NCBI RefSeq assembly: GCF_003577475.1
Contig: NZ_QPEP01000016.1
Span: 1 to 64,000 of the forward strand
Source of the DNA: Salinibius halmophilus
GTDB taxonomy: Bacteria > Pseudomonadota > Gammaproteobacteria > Pseudomonadales > Natronospirillaceae
Direction: 5' to 3'
Length of the DNA stretch: 64,000 nt
Part shown: piece after piece, positions 1 through 8,793 of the stretch
Layout: the number at the start of each line of letters is the position of its first letter
Position numbering within the stretch: position 1 is the stretch's first letter
Made by a program: the position numbers and the translations under genes
Notes under the pieces: generated by a model
Database searches by the model: none
What the model was told of the DNA's origin: nothing
Seen by the model: the letters and a program-made list of their open reading frames with translations, nothing else

Positions 1-83
1 TTGATCTTATTCTTTTGCAGATCGCGAATCCAACAGCAATCGATTTTATCTTTGCTAACGTCAATACCAACAACCTGAGTCAT
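1..83 (-). CDS. IS110-family transposase, N-terminal fragment (runs off window)
   Basis: The reading frame starts at the ATG at 83 and leaves the window at position 1, giving 27 codons beginning MTQVVGIDVSKDKIDCCW. The G-I-D-V-S-K-D stretch with its Asp at residue 8 is the first acidic catalytic motif of the DEDD (RuvC-like) domain of IS110-family recombinases. A GGAG sequence lies just upstream of the ATG. Only the start is visible, so whether the transposase is intact cannot be judged. The noncoding stretch upstream (84 to about 284) fits the left end of an IS110-group element. Confidence 0.8.
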   Translation of the reverse strand, partial: MTQVVGIDVSKDKIDCCWIRDLQKNKI

Positions 84-284
84 CTCTCCGTTTCCCCTTG
101 TACATTCAGCGTCACCACTTAGAGCTGGGCGCTTGGATACCATTCAAAGTCAAAGATGAAAAAGCTAGGAGCCGAATCTACGGAACAGCATCATAGTGCT
201 AAGGTTTTACACAGGCTTCGATCCTAGCTTTGTATGAGATGCCGATAGCTAATCAGCATCTCTGGAGAGATACAAGGTTTTACA
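84..284 (-). ncRNA. Candidate IS110 left-end noncoding region / bridge RNA
   Basis: This noncoding stretch lies directly upstream of the IS110 transposase start. It holds a perfect 10-bp inverted repeat, AAAGCTAGGA (161-170) and TCCTAGCTTT (222-231). Inside is a small hairpin, AGCA (187-190) with TGCT (197-200), leaving two internal-loop strands at 174-186 and 201-213. A second hairpin pairs AGATGC (237-242) with GCATCT (256-261), and AGCG/CGCT pair near 107-132. The 11-mer AAGGTTTTACA occurs both in the loop strand (201-211) and at 274-284. In IS110-group elements the left end upstream of the recombinase encodes a bridge RNA with guide loops. That this stretch is one is inference from position and foldability. 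Confidence 0.4.
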
Positions 285-310
285 AACCGTAGGTTTGGGA
301 AACACGCCTA

Positions 311-461
311 ACTAGACACCCGCCTGCGCGGGTGTGACGCGTTGTCTGGCTTTTCACGCATGTAATCCATGACTAGACACCCGCCTGCGCGGGTGTGACG
401 CGTTGTCTGGCTTTTCACGCATGTAATCCATGACTAAACACCCGCCTGCGCGGGTGTGACG
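311..461. repeat. 61-bp tandem REP-like repeat, 2.5 copies
   Basis: Two identical 61-bp units (311-371 and 372-432) are followed by a partial third (433-461, with one G-to-A change). Each unit begins with a perfect 8-bp stem, ACACCCGC / GCGGGTGT, around a CTGC loop. The layout is that of REP-type extragenic palindromes in proteobacteria. The sequence between palindromes is the same in both full units, so this is not a CRISPR array. It sits between the IS110 left end and the fimT-like gene. Confidence 0.85.
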
Positions 462-500
462 GCTCTTTACTTGGCATTTTGTGAACTTGGTCAATAAATG

Positions 501-526
501 AAAAAATGCAACCGTTTGCATTTTTT
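501..526. terminator. AT-rich hairpin, possible bidirectional terminator
   Basis: An 11-bp perfect stem (501-511 with 516-526) surrounds the loop CCGT. It starts with six A and ends with six T, so it could act as a weak intrinsic terminator on either strand. Confidence 0.5.
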
Positions 527-537
527 AGGCTGCCCAT

Positions 538-555
538 TAGGGTTAATTAACCCTA
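538..555. promoter_or_regulatory. 18-bp palindrome upstream of fimT-like gene
   Basis: TAGGGTTAATTAACCCTA is a perfect palindrome about 58 bp upstream of the fimT-like start. It could be an operator, or part of the terminator region just before it. No regulator is recognised. Confidence 0.3.
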
Positions 556-612
556 GTAAAAGGTTCGTCCATTGTTATTATTTTGTTTGAAAATAACAAA
601 AGACAAACATGA

Positions 613-1170
613 ATGAGCATTATGAGCCCTCACAAACACCAAGGTATTACCCTGATCGAATTGATGATTACGGTTGCGGTATTGGCAATTTTGGCGTCTA
701 TCGCTATTCCAAGCTTTAGTGGCTATATTCGCAGTGACAGAATTGTTAAGCATAGCAATGAGCTGTATGCCTTTTTGGTGCACCAGCGCTCGCAGGCGAT
801 TCGTACCAGTGGGGATGTGACAATTTGTGTAGCAAAAGTTGGCCCGAATGACGGTGGGGCGTTGGCGTGTGATCCTGCTTCGACTCGTTTTAGTGATGGC
901 GCACTGATATTTACTGACCGAGGAACTACAGGCCAGTTCGATGCCGCAACAGACCAACTTGTTGATTATATCCCTCCCGCGCAAGGCTTGGTGATATACG
1001 GGGTGAGCGAGCATTTTACGATGCGATTTAATGGCACGCTTAAGAATACTTCAGCTTATTTTGTGATTTGCGATGACGATAACCGAACTCGCGGTGGTCG
1101 GATTTTGGAAATTAATAAAATTGGCCGCCCTAGTATAAGTGAGCTGACGGCTAATTCTTGTACTACTTAA
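613..1170 (+). CDS. fimT: GspH/FimT-type pseudopilin
   Basis: A 185-residue minor (pseudo)pilin of the type IV pilus / type II secretion class. A short basic leader ends at Gly11, followed by the prepilin motif ITLIELM with Glu at mature position 5 and a hydrophobic helix to about residue 34. The C-terminal globular part has Cys at 72, 86, 153 and 183 that may form disulfides, as in FimT/GspH proteins. The ATG at 613 and one at 622 are both possible starts; no strong ribosome site is seen. The gene stands alone, without other pilus genes, and overlaps the convergent yihY-like gene by 8 bp at its stop. FimT in other bacteria can bind DNA during natural transformation; that role here is not shown. 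Confidence 0.85.
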   Translation: MSIMSPHKHQGITLIELMITVAVLAILASIAIPSFSGYIRSDRIVKHSNELYAFLVHQRSQAIRTSGDVTICVAKVGPNDGGALACDPASTRFSDGALIFTDRGTTGQFDAATDQLVDYIPPAQGLVIYGVSEHFTMRFNGTLKNTSAYFVICDDDNRTRGGRILEINKIGRPSISELTANSCTT

Positions 1171-2308
1171 GCCATTGTTTTACGTTTTGCACGGGAAATA
1201 ATTGCTCGCCAATAAGTTTTTTCAGTACTTGCTCGGTAGTCAGTTCATCCAAGGGTGATGTAGGGAGCCAGTCTCCCTGTGTGGTTTGCGCTAATAGCCC
1301 AGCTTGTTGTAATTGCTCAAGTGCTGGGCCATCTTCATGAAATGCTGGTTCTCCGGCTAGGTACTGCTGGCAAATACTACGATAGCAGACCACAAGTTCT
1401 GCTAGCTGCTCACTAATTAGTACATTGCCCATGGCAGGCTGGAAGACGCGCTGTTGGTTTTGTAAATAGAACGCTAGGTGCGCACCTAGTAGAATGATCA
1501 TCCAGCTTAGGTATAGCCAGATAAAAAACATCATGACAACGGCAAAACCAGAATAGAGTGCCAGCGTGCTTTGTTCACCAACCTCACCGACGATTGCACG
1601 AAAAGTAGCGCCGGCCCCTTGCCAAACGAGCGCCGTGACTAGCCCGCCCGCTATGGCAAACTGAGGTTTCACCTTGGTGTTAGGAATAAAAAAGTAAATC
1701 ACTGAGAAAGCAATCACTAGGCTTAACCAAGGTAGCAGCGACGAGGCGTAATCGAGTAGCCATTGAGCCGAGAAAAAGTTCGCGATTGCCATCAGCGCTG
1801 GTGCACCCATTACGCTGGAGATCATGGTTAGCGCAGCAATAAGCAGCAGTGGCGTAAGCAGCACTAAGCCACTGAAGTCGGTAACTCGTTGCCAAATTGT
1901 ACGCCCGCTTATTACATGCCAAGCGTTGTTGAAGCAGCGCTCTACACGGCTTACCATGGTGATGGCGGCATATAATAGGGCTACAATGCCCACGATTCCA
2001 AGTAGACCATATTCACTGTTGCTAACAAAGCTCATTGCCTGTGCCAGGGCTGCTTGACCTTGTTCACCTAAAGGGCTGGCGAGTTGTTGTAGGTAGGGGT
2101 TTATCACACGCTCCTGAATGCCGAAGGCTTTCAGTAACGCAAGACTTGCTGCGAGCAGGGGTACTAAGCCAATCAAGGTGCTATAAACCAGCGCCATGGC
2201 TTGCATACGCAAATTGACACTGAGCCCATGTTCAATGAGGCGCAACACTAGGCTAATAAACCAAGGGTGTTGGCGCTTTCGAAAACTATGCCACCATGCA
2301 AGCCACAT
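1163..2308 (-). CDS. yihY: YihY/BrkB-family inner membrane protein
   Basis: A 381-residue polytopic membrane protein of the YihY/UPF0761 (formerly BrkB) family. About six hydrophobic segments span residues 35-255. Family features visible are the early LRMQAMALVYSTLIGLVPLLA helix and the VERCFNNAW stretch near residue 121. The last 120 residues are soluble and probably cytoplasmic. An AGGA lies 7 bases before the ATG. The family's molecular function is not established and the old ribonuclease BN label is known to be wrong. The stop overlaps the end of the fimT-like gene, and uvrB is divergent. Confidence 0.85.
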   Translation of the reverse strand: MWLAWWHSFRKRQHPWFISLVLRLIEHGLSVNLRMQAMALVYSTLIGLVPLLAASLALLKAFGIQERVINPYLQQLASPLGEQGQAALAQAMSFVSNSEYGLLGIVGIVALLYAAITMVSRVERCFNNAWHVISGRTIWQRVTDFSGLVLLTPLLLIAALTMISSVMGAPALMAIANFFSAQWLLDYASSLLPWLSLVIAFSVIYFFIPNTKVKPQFAIAGGLVTALVWQGAGATFRAIVGEVGEQSTLALYSGFAVVMMFFIWLYLSWMIILLGAHLAFYLQNQQRVFQPAMGNVLISEQLAELVVCYRSICQQYLAGEPAFHEDGPALEQLQQAGLLAQTTQGDWLPTSPLDELTTEQVLKKLIGEQLFPVQNVKQWLK

Positions 2309-2385
2309 ATAAGATCCTTAACGTAGATAGCTTAATACTAGCCCGAGTAAGCAAGTAGCGAAAGCGTTTGGCTTGCAGTAAACTA

Positions 2386-2401
2386 CTGGGCATATATCCA
2401 G
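2386..2401 (+). promoter_or_regulatory. Candidate LexA (SOS) box of uvrB
   Basis: CTGGGCATATATCCAG lies 13 bp upstream of the uvrB start. It has CTG-N10-CAG symmetry and an AT-rich middle. E. coli uvrB also carries a LexA box with a CCAG half-site. It departs from the CTGT-N8-ACAG consensus in both halves, so it would be a weak site. LexA is encoded at 61.7 kb. Confidence 0.5.
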
Positions 2402-2414
2402 ATTTGAGGCCAGC

Positions 2415-4439
2415 ATGACCGAGCAAGTGAAGCCCTTTAAAGTTCATTCAAAATATGAGCCGGCAGGTGATCAGCCAACGGCGATTGCCTCACTCGTTGA
2501 TGGCCTAGAGTCTGGATTGGCCGCACAAACCCTGCTAGGTGTTACCGGATCGGGTAAAACCTTTACCATGGCTAAGGTAATCGAAGCAGCAAACCGACCT
2601 ACCATCGTGATGGCACATAACAAAACCTTGGCTGCTCAGCTATATGGGGAATTTCGCGAGTTTTTCCCCGATAACCGTGTTGAATACTTTGTTTCGTATT
2701 ACGACTATTACCAACCAGAAGCCTATGTGCCGTCAACGGACACCTTTATCGACAAGGATGCCTCGGTAAACGAACACATTGAGCAGATGCGCTTATCGGC
2801 AACCAAAGCATTGATGGAGCGTCGAGATGTTGTGATCGTGGCGACGGTATCAGCGATTTATGGTTTGGGAGACCCTGAATCGTACTTAAAAATGATGTTG
2901 CACATATCACGCGGGGATCGCATTGATCAACGCGGTATACTGCGCCGCTTAGCCGAGCTGCAGTATGAGCGCAACGACATCGACTTCTTTCGCGGCAACT
3001 TCCGAGTTCGTGGCGATATCATCGATATCTTCCCAGCGGAATCCGAAGAGCAGGCTGTGCGCATCGAGCTGTTTGATGATGAAGTGGATGAAATTTACCT
3101 ATTCGACCCGCTAACGGGTGCCGTGATTCAACGAGTGCCACGGTTTACCATTTACCCAAAAACTCACTATGTGACACCGCGCGAAACCATCTTGGATGCC
3201 ATTGATGGCATTGCCGCTGAGCTGCAAGAGCGCCTTGAGGTACTGAAGAAAGAAAACCGCTTGGTTGAGATGCAACGCCTTGAGCAGCGCACCATGTACG
3301 ACATTGAAATGATGCGCGAACTTGGTTATTGCCAAGGGATCGAAAACTATTCGCGCTACTTGTCTCAACGACCGGGTGGGGCGCCACCGCCTACGCTTTT
3401 CGAATATTTGCCTAGTGATGCGTTAATGTTTATTGATGAGTCGCATGTGAGCATTCCGCAAATTGGTGGCATGTACAAAGGCGATCGTTCACGCAAAGAA
3501 ACCCTAGTGAACTATGGTTTTCGATTGCCCTCAGCGCTAGATAACCGGCCGCTGCGTTTTGAAGAGTGGGAGCGTATGGCGCCGCAAGCCATTTATGTGT
3601 CAGCAACGCCGGCTAAATATGAGGAGGCGCATGCCCAAGCAGTGGTTGAGCAGGTGGTTAGGCCGACTGGCTTGGTCGATCCAGAGGTAGAAATTCGTCC
3701 TCAGCAAAGTCAAGTAGATGACTTGCTAAAAGAGTGTCACGAACGAATCCCAAAAGGCGAGCGAATTCTGGTGACCACGCTTACTAAGCGTATGGCGGAA
3801 GATTTGACAGACTTTCTATCCGAAGCCGGTATTCGCGTGCGTTATTTGCACTCGGATATCGATACGGTTGAGCGGGTCGAGATCATTCGAGATTTGCGCT
3901 TAGGTGAGTTTGATGTGCTGGTAGGGATCAACCTGCTTCGTGAAGGCTTGGATATCCCGGAAGTTAGTTTGGTGGCTATTTTTGATGCCGACAAAGAAGG
4001 CTTTTTACGTTCTGATCGGTCATTGATTCAAACAATGGGTCGAGCGGCGCGTAATGTTCACGGTAAAGCAATTCTGTATGCCGATAAAATTACCCCATCG
4101 ATGCAGCGAGCGATGGAAGAAACCGAACGCCGTCGTGAAAAGCAAATTGCCCATAATGAAGCGAATGGTATTGTGCCAACGGCTTTGAAAAAGTCGGTAA
4201 AAGACATTATGGAAATGGGGCAAGCGCCAGGGCGTGGTAACAAACGCAAGCAGCGCCAGAGTGTTGCACAGGCAGCAGAACCGCAAGCACAGTATCGCAC
4301 AGCTGCAGATATCGCTCAGCGTATCAAGCAGGTGGAAGACGAAATGTTTGCCGCCGCTAAGGATATGCAGTTTGAAAAAGCAGCTGAGTTGCGTGATGAA
4401 ATGCTCGATTTGAAAGAAGCGCTAAAAACCCTAGGCTAG
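2415..4439 (+). CDS. uvrB: Excinuclease ABC subunit UvrB
   Basis: A 674-residue UvrB, the damage-verifying helicase-like subunit of nucleotide excision repair that takes DNA from UvrA and recruits UvrC. Walker A GVTGSGKT is at residues 42-49. The beta-hairpin that inserts into DNA is marked by [12 protein letters not shown] near residue 94. The C-terminal UVR (UvrC-binding) motif with a KAAELRDEM-like helix lies in the last 40 residues. The length matches E. coli UvrB (673). GAGG lies 6 bases before the ATG. A possible LexA box just upstream suggests SOS control. Confidence 0.98.
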   Translation: MTEQVKPFKVHSKYEPAGDQPTAIASLVDGLESGLAAQTLLGVTGSGKTFTMAKVIEAANRPTIVMAHNKTLAAQLYGEFREFFPDNRVEYFVSYYDYYQPEAYVPSTDTFIDKDASVNEHIEQMRLSATKALMERRDVVIVATVSAIYGLGDPESYLKMMLHISRGDRIDQRGILRRLAELQYERNDIDFFRGNFRVRGDIIDIFPAESEEQAVRIELFDDEVDEIYLFDPLTGAVIQRVPRFTIYPKTHYVTPRETILDAIDGIAAELQERLEVLKKENRLVEMQRLEQRTMYDIEMMRELGYCQGIENYSRYLSQRPGGAPPPTLFEYLPSDALMFIDESHVSIPQIGGMYKGDRSRKETLVNYGFRLPSALDNRPLRFEEWERMAPQAIYVSATPAKYEEAHAQAVVEQVVRPTGLVDPEVEIRPQQSQVDDLLKECHERIPKGERILVTTLTKRMAEDLTDFLSEAGIRVRYLHSDIDTVERVEIIRDLRLGEFDVLVGINLLREGLDIPEVSLVAIFDADKEGFLRSDRSLIQTMGRAARNVHGKAILYADKITPSMQRAMEETERRREKQIAHNEANGIVPTALKKSVKDIMEMGQAPGRGNKRKQRQSVAQAAEPQAQYRTAADIAQRIKQVEDEMFAAAKDMQFEKAAELRDEMLDLKEALKTLG

Positions 4440-4615
4440 CCTTTGCAAATTTATTGTAGGGTGAAAATACCTGTTTAGTTTTTGTAGGTGGTGTCGCATT
4501 TTTTGGTACAAATGCCTTGCTGCTGCCAAGCAACCCACTTCAATGCGCCTTTATGGTTGGTTTCTTTGGCTGAATAACGCAAAATAGCGCCAATTTCGAA
4601 ATTGGAGCCAGGTTA

Positions 4616-4807
4616 ATGAAAAAACTAGTGCTGGCGCTTTGCGCCATGGTTAGTCTTGCTGGCTGTGCGACGGTACAGCCATGGGAACGAGCAAACCTTG
4701 AAAATGAGCAGATGCAGTTTTTAGATTTGTCGTCCCAGTCATTAGCCGAACAAAATTATCAGCGCTTCGAGGCGGTCAGTGGCGCGCTAGTAGGAGAGGG
4801 CTGGTAA
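4616..4807 (+). CDS. DUF4266-type small lipoprotein
   Basis: A 63-residue lipoprotein precursor with a signal peptide and lipobox LAGC (Cys17). The following sequence, ATVQPWERANLENEQMQF, matches the DUF4266 pattern of V-x-P/A-W-E-R-x-x-L around an acidic E-M. From what I know of the family, members usually end in a Gly/Cys-rich tail (GGGCGCN-like). This one ends EAVSGALVGEGW and has no Cys after the lipidated one. Its stop is 1 base from the start of the beta-barrel gene, so the two are surely co-transcribed. In other bacteria DUF4266 and DUF3570 genes sit with ApbE flavin transferase and thioredoxin-like genes. No ApbE is in this window. Confidence 0.75.
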   Translation: MKKLVLALCAMVSLAGCATVQPWERANLENEQMQFLDLSSQSLAEQNYQRFEAVSGALVGEGW

Positions 4808-4808
4808 C

Positions 4809-6296
4809 ATGAAAGCATATCTAAGTTCAGCCGTTTTACTTGCCGCTAGTGCAATGGTTTATGGCAATTCAGCACCGGTCACGACAAACTTGGGTTACCA
4901 AGTTGGCTTAACCAATCAGCAAGCGTTTGACCAAGCTTTATTGAACCCAAGCACGAGTGATTATCAAACCCCTGCTCATGATCCGCAGTCCATTCAACAG
5001 CATTTATTTACGTTAGGCACTGGTGTGAACGAAAACTTGGGTGTCGCACTCAATTATCGTTTAGGGCAGTACGCTGGCAATGGAGTGCACAGTATCTATA
5101 AAGATGTAGATGTTGATACCTCGGGTACAAATGTTGGCTGGACAGCACAAACTCAGACCGATAGCAATGATAAGCAACAAGGTGTGATTCGCGGTGTGGT
5201 TGGGCCCTCACAAGCTTACAGCGAACATGATGTTGTACTTGATACACGCTTATACAGCAACAATGTCGTGGCTGGATTATCGGCTGATTATTTGGTCAAT
5301 CCAAGGCAACAGACGGCTGGTGCTGCGCTAGACATCGCTTTTGATGGCAATAACGATCAGTTGGTTTATAGCCTAGGGGTGCGCTATGGCTTTACCACGC
5401 TAACTTCTGTGTTTGATGCTAACCGCGCAAAAGCTGAGCAAGTTGTTCTGAGTGAAGCCGATGGCGAGCAAGTTCACAGAATTGCCGCATCACAATCACT
5501 AACGATTGCTTTCAACAAAAACATTGCTTGGCGTTTTGGGGCGGGGATCGATGCGAGTATTGGTTATTTGAGTAATCCGTATGCGAGTTTTGCCATTGAA
5601 TGTGGTGAAGGCTGTCATAATGATGGCAGCACAGAGACGAATGAAAGCTCGTTTGCCAGCAGTGATGTGGTGGATTACCGAACTGAGCTGCTGCCGGAGT
5701 CTCGTATAGGCTGGCATGTGCATTCTAACTATCGCCAGTTTATCAACCCAGCTAATGCTGCCCTACACCTAGATCTTCGTTACGTTGGTAACGACTGGGG
5801 CGTGCAGCAAGGCATGGGTCGTGTCGCCTGGGATCAACAGTTCGACATAGCAACGCAGCGTTCAACAGGTATTTTACGTTGGTTAGAACGCCAGGATACA
5901 GCCATCAATTTGGTGCCGTTTGCGCGTGTTGCTGGGCAATACAAAGCGGCGTATTACACGCAAATGACTGATCCTGAGTTAACTAATGCCATTAACGCCA
6001 GTGACAATATTGAGTTCGCTGAAGGCGCAACCGAGAGCAACTTTCCAAGTACAATTGTAACGCCGGATGGTACTGGATTAGGTTTCTCGCAGCCGAATTA
6101 TTATACGTCGAATCCAAAATACGCCAGCTACTTGAACTACAGCCTGGGCATTAATACGGCGATTAGCATTGCAGATGTACAACTATCTGCAGGGTTTGAG
6201 TCTTATACCACGTTATCTGAGCTAGCTGGGCAGGTAGAAGTGCCGGGGTTGACAAGCTTTGTCATGTTCACAGGTGGTTTAGACTACAAGTTCTGA
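4809..6296 (+). CDS. DUF3570-like outer-membrane beta-barrel protein
   Basis: A 495-residue exported protein. The signal peptide covers residues 1-19 (AMVYGNSA cleavage region). The rest alternates short amphipathic strands (e.g. GVALNYRLGQYAG, VYSLGVRYGF) with polar turns and ends GGLDYKF, the terminal aromatic expected of a BAM-assembled outer-membrane barrel. The DUF3570 call rests mainly on pairing with the DUF4266 lipoprotein 1 base upstream, a partnership known in many proteobacteria; the sequence resemblance alone is modest. A strong terminator follows, so dsbD downstream is a separate unit. The role is unknown; in other genomes the pair is linked to extracytoplasmic redox/flavin systems. 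Confidence 0.6.
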   Translation: MKAYLSSAVLLAASAMVYGNSAPVTTNLGYQVGLTNQQAFDQALLNPSTSDYQTPAHDPQSIQQHLFTLGTGVNENLGVALNYRLGQYAGNGVHSIYKDVDVDTSGTNVGWTAQTQTDSNDKQQGVIRGVVGPSQAYSEHDVVLDTRLYSNNVVAGLSADYLVNPRQQTAGAALDIAFDGNNDQLVYSLGVRYGFTTLTSVFDANRAKAEQVVLSEADGEQVHRIAASQSLTIAFNKNIAWRFGAGIDASIGYLSNPYASFAIECGEGCHNDGSTETNESSFASSDVVDYRTELLPESRIGWHVHSNYRQFINPANAALHLDLRYVGNDWGVQQGMGRVAWDQQFDIATQRSTGILRWLERQDTAINLVPFARVAGQYKAAYYTQMTDPELTNAINASDNIEFAEGATESNFPSTIVTPDGTGLGFSQPNYYTSNPKYASYLNYSLGINTAISIADVQLSAGFESYTTLSELAGQVEVPGLTSFVMFTGGLDYKF

Positions 6297-6340
6297 TAAC
6301 AGGTTAGACAGACGTTCAGCTATGAATGTGTAGAATAGGG

Positions 6341-6378
6341 AAGCGACACGGTGGGTACCCGTGTCGCTTTTATTTTTT
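6341..6378 (+). terminator. Rho-independent terminator after the DUF4266/DUF3570 pair
   Basis: An 11-bp stem (6341-6351 with 6359-6369) with a 7-base loop is followed by a T-rich tract. It ends the operon and separates it from dsbD. Confidence 0.85.
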
Positions 6379-6393
6379 GATGTGGAGTGAATT

Positions 6394-8226
6394 ATGCGCA
6401 ATATGTGGCTTGGGGCAGTGCTGCTATTAGCGAGTTTGTCGGGAAAAGCCGTCGAGTTTTTGCCGGTCGATCAGGCTTTTCAGTTTAACCATTGGGCAGA
6501 CAGCAACGGCTTTTTCTTAACCTGGCAGATCACTCCTGGCCATTACCTATATCAGCAAAATCTAAAACTGCAAGTTGAAGTCGGTGACGGTGAAGTAGGT
6601 GAGCTTGAGTTTAACACCCGCTACGAAGAAAAATATGATGAAAACTTCGAGCAGGTTATGCAGGTGGTGTATGACAAGATGGAAGCCTATGCGCCTATCT
6701 ATGCCAATGAGCCTGTACAGATAAAACTAACTTACCAAGGCTGTGCCGAAGCTGGTATTTGTTATCCACCGGTCACCGAACGCCTAATGTTTACCCCAGA
6801 ATTTGGTGTGTCACCAACCCGGCCGCCAGTAATCGAGGCAGCTAGTGCTGACGTTATTGATTTAACCACTGCAACCATTCCACCTGTTGTCACTGCTCGC
6901 GACATCAGCGATAGCGGCGTGATTGACTTAACGGCCTCTAATCGTGCAACTGAGGTCGACACAGAGAGCAGCCAGTCGCTCGCTGGTTTTATCGCTTCAG
7001 TGTCTTTGTGGCAGGCGATTGGCTTGTTCTTTTTGTTGGGAATAGGACTAACGTTCACACCGTGCGTGCTGCCAATGATCCCTATTTTATCCAGCATTAT
7101 TATGGGGCAAGGCAATATTAGTACTAAACGAGCGTTTTTATTGAGCCTGACTTACGTGGTGCCGATGGCACTCACCTTTGCTTTAGCTGGCTTGCTGGTT
7201 GCCACACTGGGAGCGCGCTACAACCTAGCCGCTATGATGCAGCAGCCGATTGCCTTGTCGATTGTTGCGGCGATTTTTGTATTACTTGCGTTGGTCATGT
7301 TCGACAAAATCCAGCTGCGTATCCCCTTCCAGCAGCAGCTGAACAAGCTATCTGAGAAACAAAAAGGTGGTACGTTTATCGGTGTGGCCATTATGGGGGT
7401 TTTGTCTGCGGTTGTGGTATCGCCTTGTGTTTCTGCACCATTGGCTGGGGCGCTGATTTATATCTCGAGCACTGGCGATATGGCGCAGGGATTCCTAGCT
7501 TTGTTTGCCTTAGGCATGGGTATGGGCGTGCCGCTGCTCATTGTCGGCACGGGTGGCAACAAGCTGATTCCGCGTGCGGGCGCTTGGATGAATATCGTCA
7601 AGTCGGCTTTCGGCATTCTATTGTTGGCCATCGCGCTTTACCTGATCACCCGATTATTAGACCGTAGTGTCACCCTAATTGCTTGGGGCGCATTTGGGGT
7701 GATTACATTAGTGATGCTTGGTGCGCTAGAGCCCGTTGCACAAAAACTACGCTGGTTGAAAGCGCTTGGTGTGCTGGCGCTCTTATATAGCGCGGCGCTG
7801 CTATTTGGTGGGTTAGCAGGCAATACTAGTTATACGCAACCGCTTAAGGTAGTTGGCATTAGCAGTGGTGAACAAGCTCATAAACAATTTATCAAGGTCG
7901 ATACTTTAGCTGAAGTAGACCAGATCATCGCCAGCAGCAGCCAGCCAGTGATGCTAGACTACTGGGCAGACTGGTGTGTATCTTGTTATACCATTGAGGA
8001 AGAAATATTTGCCGATGCTGAAGTGCAGCAGAAAATGGCGAATTGGACCTGGGTGCAGATTGATGTCACCGAAAATGATGCCGATGATCAAGCAGCGCTG
8101 GAGCGCTTTGGGTTATTCGGGCCACCAGCGATTTTATTTTTCGACCCGCAACAAGGTTATATTCCAGAACTAACCATACAGGGTGAGTTGAGCAAAACCG
8201 CATTTTTGAATCATTTAGGGTTGTAG
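6394..8226 (+). CDS. dsbD: Thiol:disulfide interchange protein DsbD
   Basis: A 610-residue DsbD, which carries electrons from cytoplasmic thioredoxin across the inner membrane to periplasmic DsbC/DsbG and cytochrome maturation proteins. All three redox pairs are present: the N-terminal periplasmic domain with Cys117 and Cys123, the membrane domain with Cys224 (TFTPCVLP) and Cys345 (VSPCVSAP), and the C-terminal thioredoxin-like domain with W-C-V-S-C at 527-531. A signal peptide covers about residues 1-19. The active-site sequence CVSC differs slightly from the commoner CVAC. GGAG lies upstream of the ATG. It follows a terminator, so it has its own promoter. Confidence 0.96.
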   Translation: MRNMWLGAVLLLASLSGKAVEFLPVDQAFQFNHWADSNGFFLTWQITPGHYLYQQNLKLQVEVGDGEVGELEFNTRYEEKYDENFEQVMQVVYDKMEAYAPIYANEPVQIKLTYQGCAEAGICYPPVTERLMFTPEFGVSPTRPPVIEAASADVIDLTTATIPPVVTARDISDSGVIDLTASNRATEVDTESSQSLAGFIASVSLWQAIGLFFLLGIGLTFTPCVLPMIPILSSIIMGQGNISTKRAFLLSLTYVVPMALTFALAGLLVATLGARYNLAAMMQQPIALSIVAAIFVLLALVMFDKIQLRIPFQQQLNKLSEKQKGGTFIGVAIMGVLSAVVVSPCVSAPLAGALIYISSTGDMAQGFLALFALGMGMGVPLLIVGTGGNKLIPRAGAWMNIVKSAFGILLLAIALYLITRLLDRSVTLIAWGAFGVITLVMLGALEPVAQKLRWLKALGVLALLYSAALLFGGLAGNTSYTQPLKVVGISSGEQAHKQFIKVDTLAEVDQIIASSSQPVMLDYWADWCVSCYTIEEEIFADAEVQQKMANWTWVQIDVTENDADDQAALERFGLFGPPAILFFDPQQGYIPELTIQGELSKTAFLNHLGL

Positions 8227-8271
8227 TCGCTCGGGGCAGGGCATGCAGCTTGCAGTACATAGGGCAGATGA

Positions 8272-8784
8272 ATGATTGAACGGCTACCAGCCATGCTGGA
8301 TATTGAAGCGTCGGGATTTGGACGCGGTAGTTATCCAATAGAAATTGGCGCAGCGTTGGAAAACGGCGAAGTGTTTTCCATGCTCGTGCGCCCAGAGCCG
8401 GACTGGCAACACTGGGATGAGCAGGCTGAGTCGGTTCATGGCATTAGCCGTGAGTTGTTAATTAGCAATGGCCTGCCCATTCGCGAAGTGGCTGAAACAC
8501 TTAATCAGCGCTTAGAAGGTTTGGTTGTATACAGCGATGGCTGGGGGTTTGATTCCTCGTGGCTTTCGTTGCTGTTTTATTCGGCTCATAAAAAACAAGC
8601 GTTTCGCTTGGATACCATTGCTCGCGTTATGTCTGAGCACCAGATGCAGGTGTGGGACGTAGAGAAAGAAAAAATTCGTCAAGCGATGCAGATAGGGTAT
8701 CATCGCGCCGGACAAGACGCTGCTGTATTGCAAAAAACATGGATTGCAACGCGGCAAAATCAATCCCAAGCGAATAAGGGGTAG
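8272..8784 (+). CDS. DEDDh-type 3'-5' exonuclease (RNase T / DnaQ-like)
   Basis: A 170-residue single-domain exonuclease. Catalytic residues are visible in order: Asp10 and Glu12 in LDIEASG, Asp94 in GWGFDSSW, and His144 with Asp149 in HRAGQDAAV, which fits the DEDDh class. It is shorter than the DnaQ epsilon subunit and RNase T (about 215-245 residues) and has no added domain, so the substrate (RNA or DNA) cannot be assigned. It lies between dsbD and bolA on the same strand with short gaps. Confidence 0.75.
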   Translation: MIERLPAMLDIEASGFGRGSYPIEIGAALENGEVFSMLVRPEPDWQHWDEQAESVHGISRELLISNGLPIREVAETLNQRLEGLVVYSDGWGFDSSWLSLLFYSAHKKQAFRLDTIARVMSEHQMQVWDVEKEKIRQAMQIGYHRAGQDAAVLQKTWIATRQNQSQANKG

Positions 8785-8793
8785 TTGATCGTA

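Noticed and set aside
311-461. Short CRISPR-like array of repeats
   Set aside because: The segments between palindromes are identical, the period is a simple 61-bp tandem repeat, and no cas genes are present.
553-1014. 153-codon open frame antisense to the fimT-like gene
   Set aside because: The plus-strand frame has an unmistakable prepilin motif; the antisense product shows no recognisable feature.
4616-8226. DUF4266-DUF3570-dsbD as one redox operon
   Set aside because: A strong intrinsic terminator with a T tract lies at 6341-6378 between the barrel gene and dsbD.
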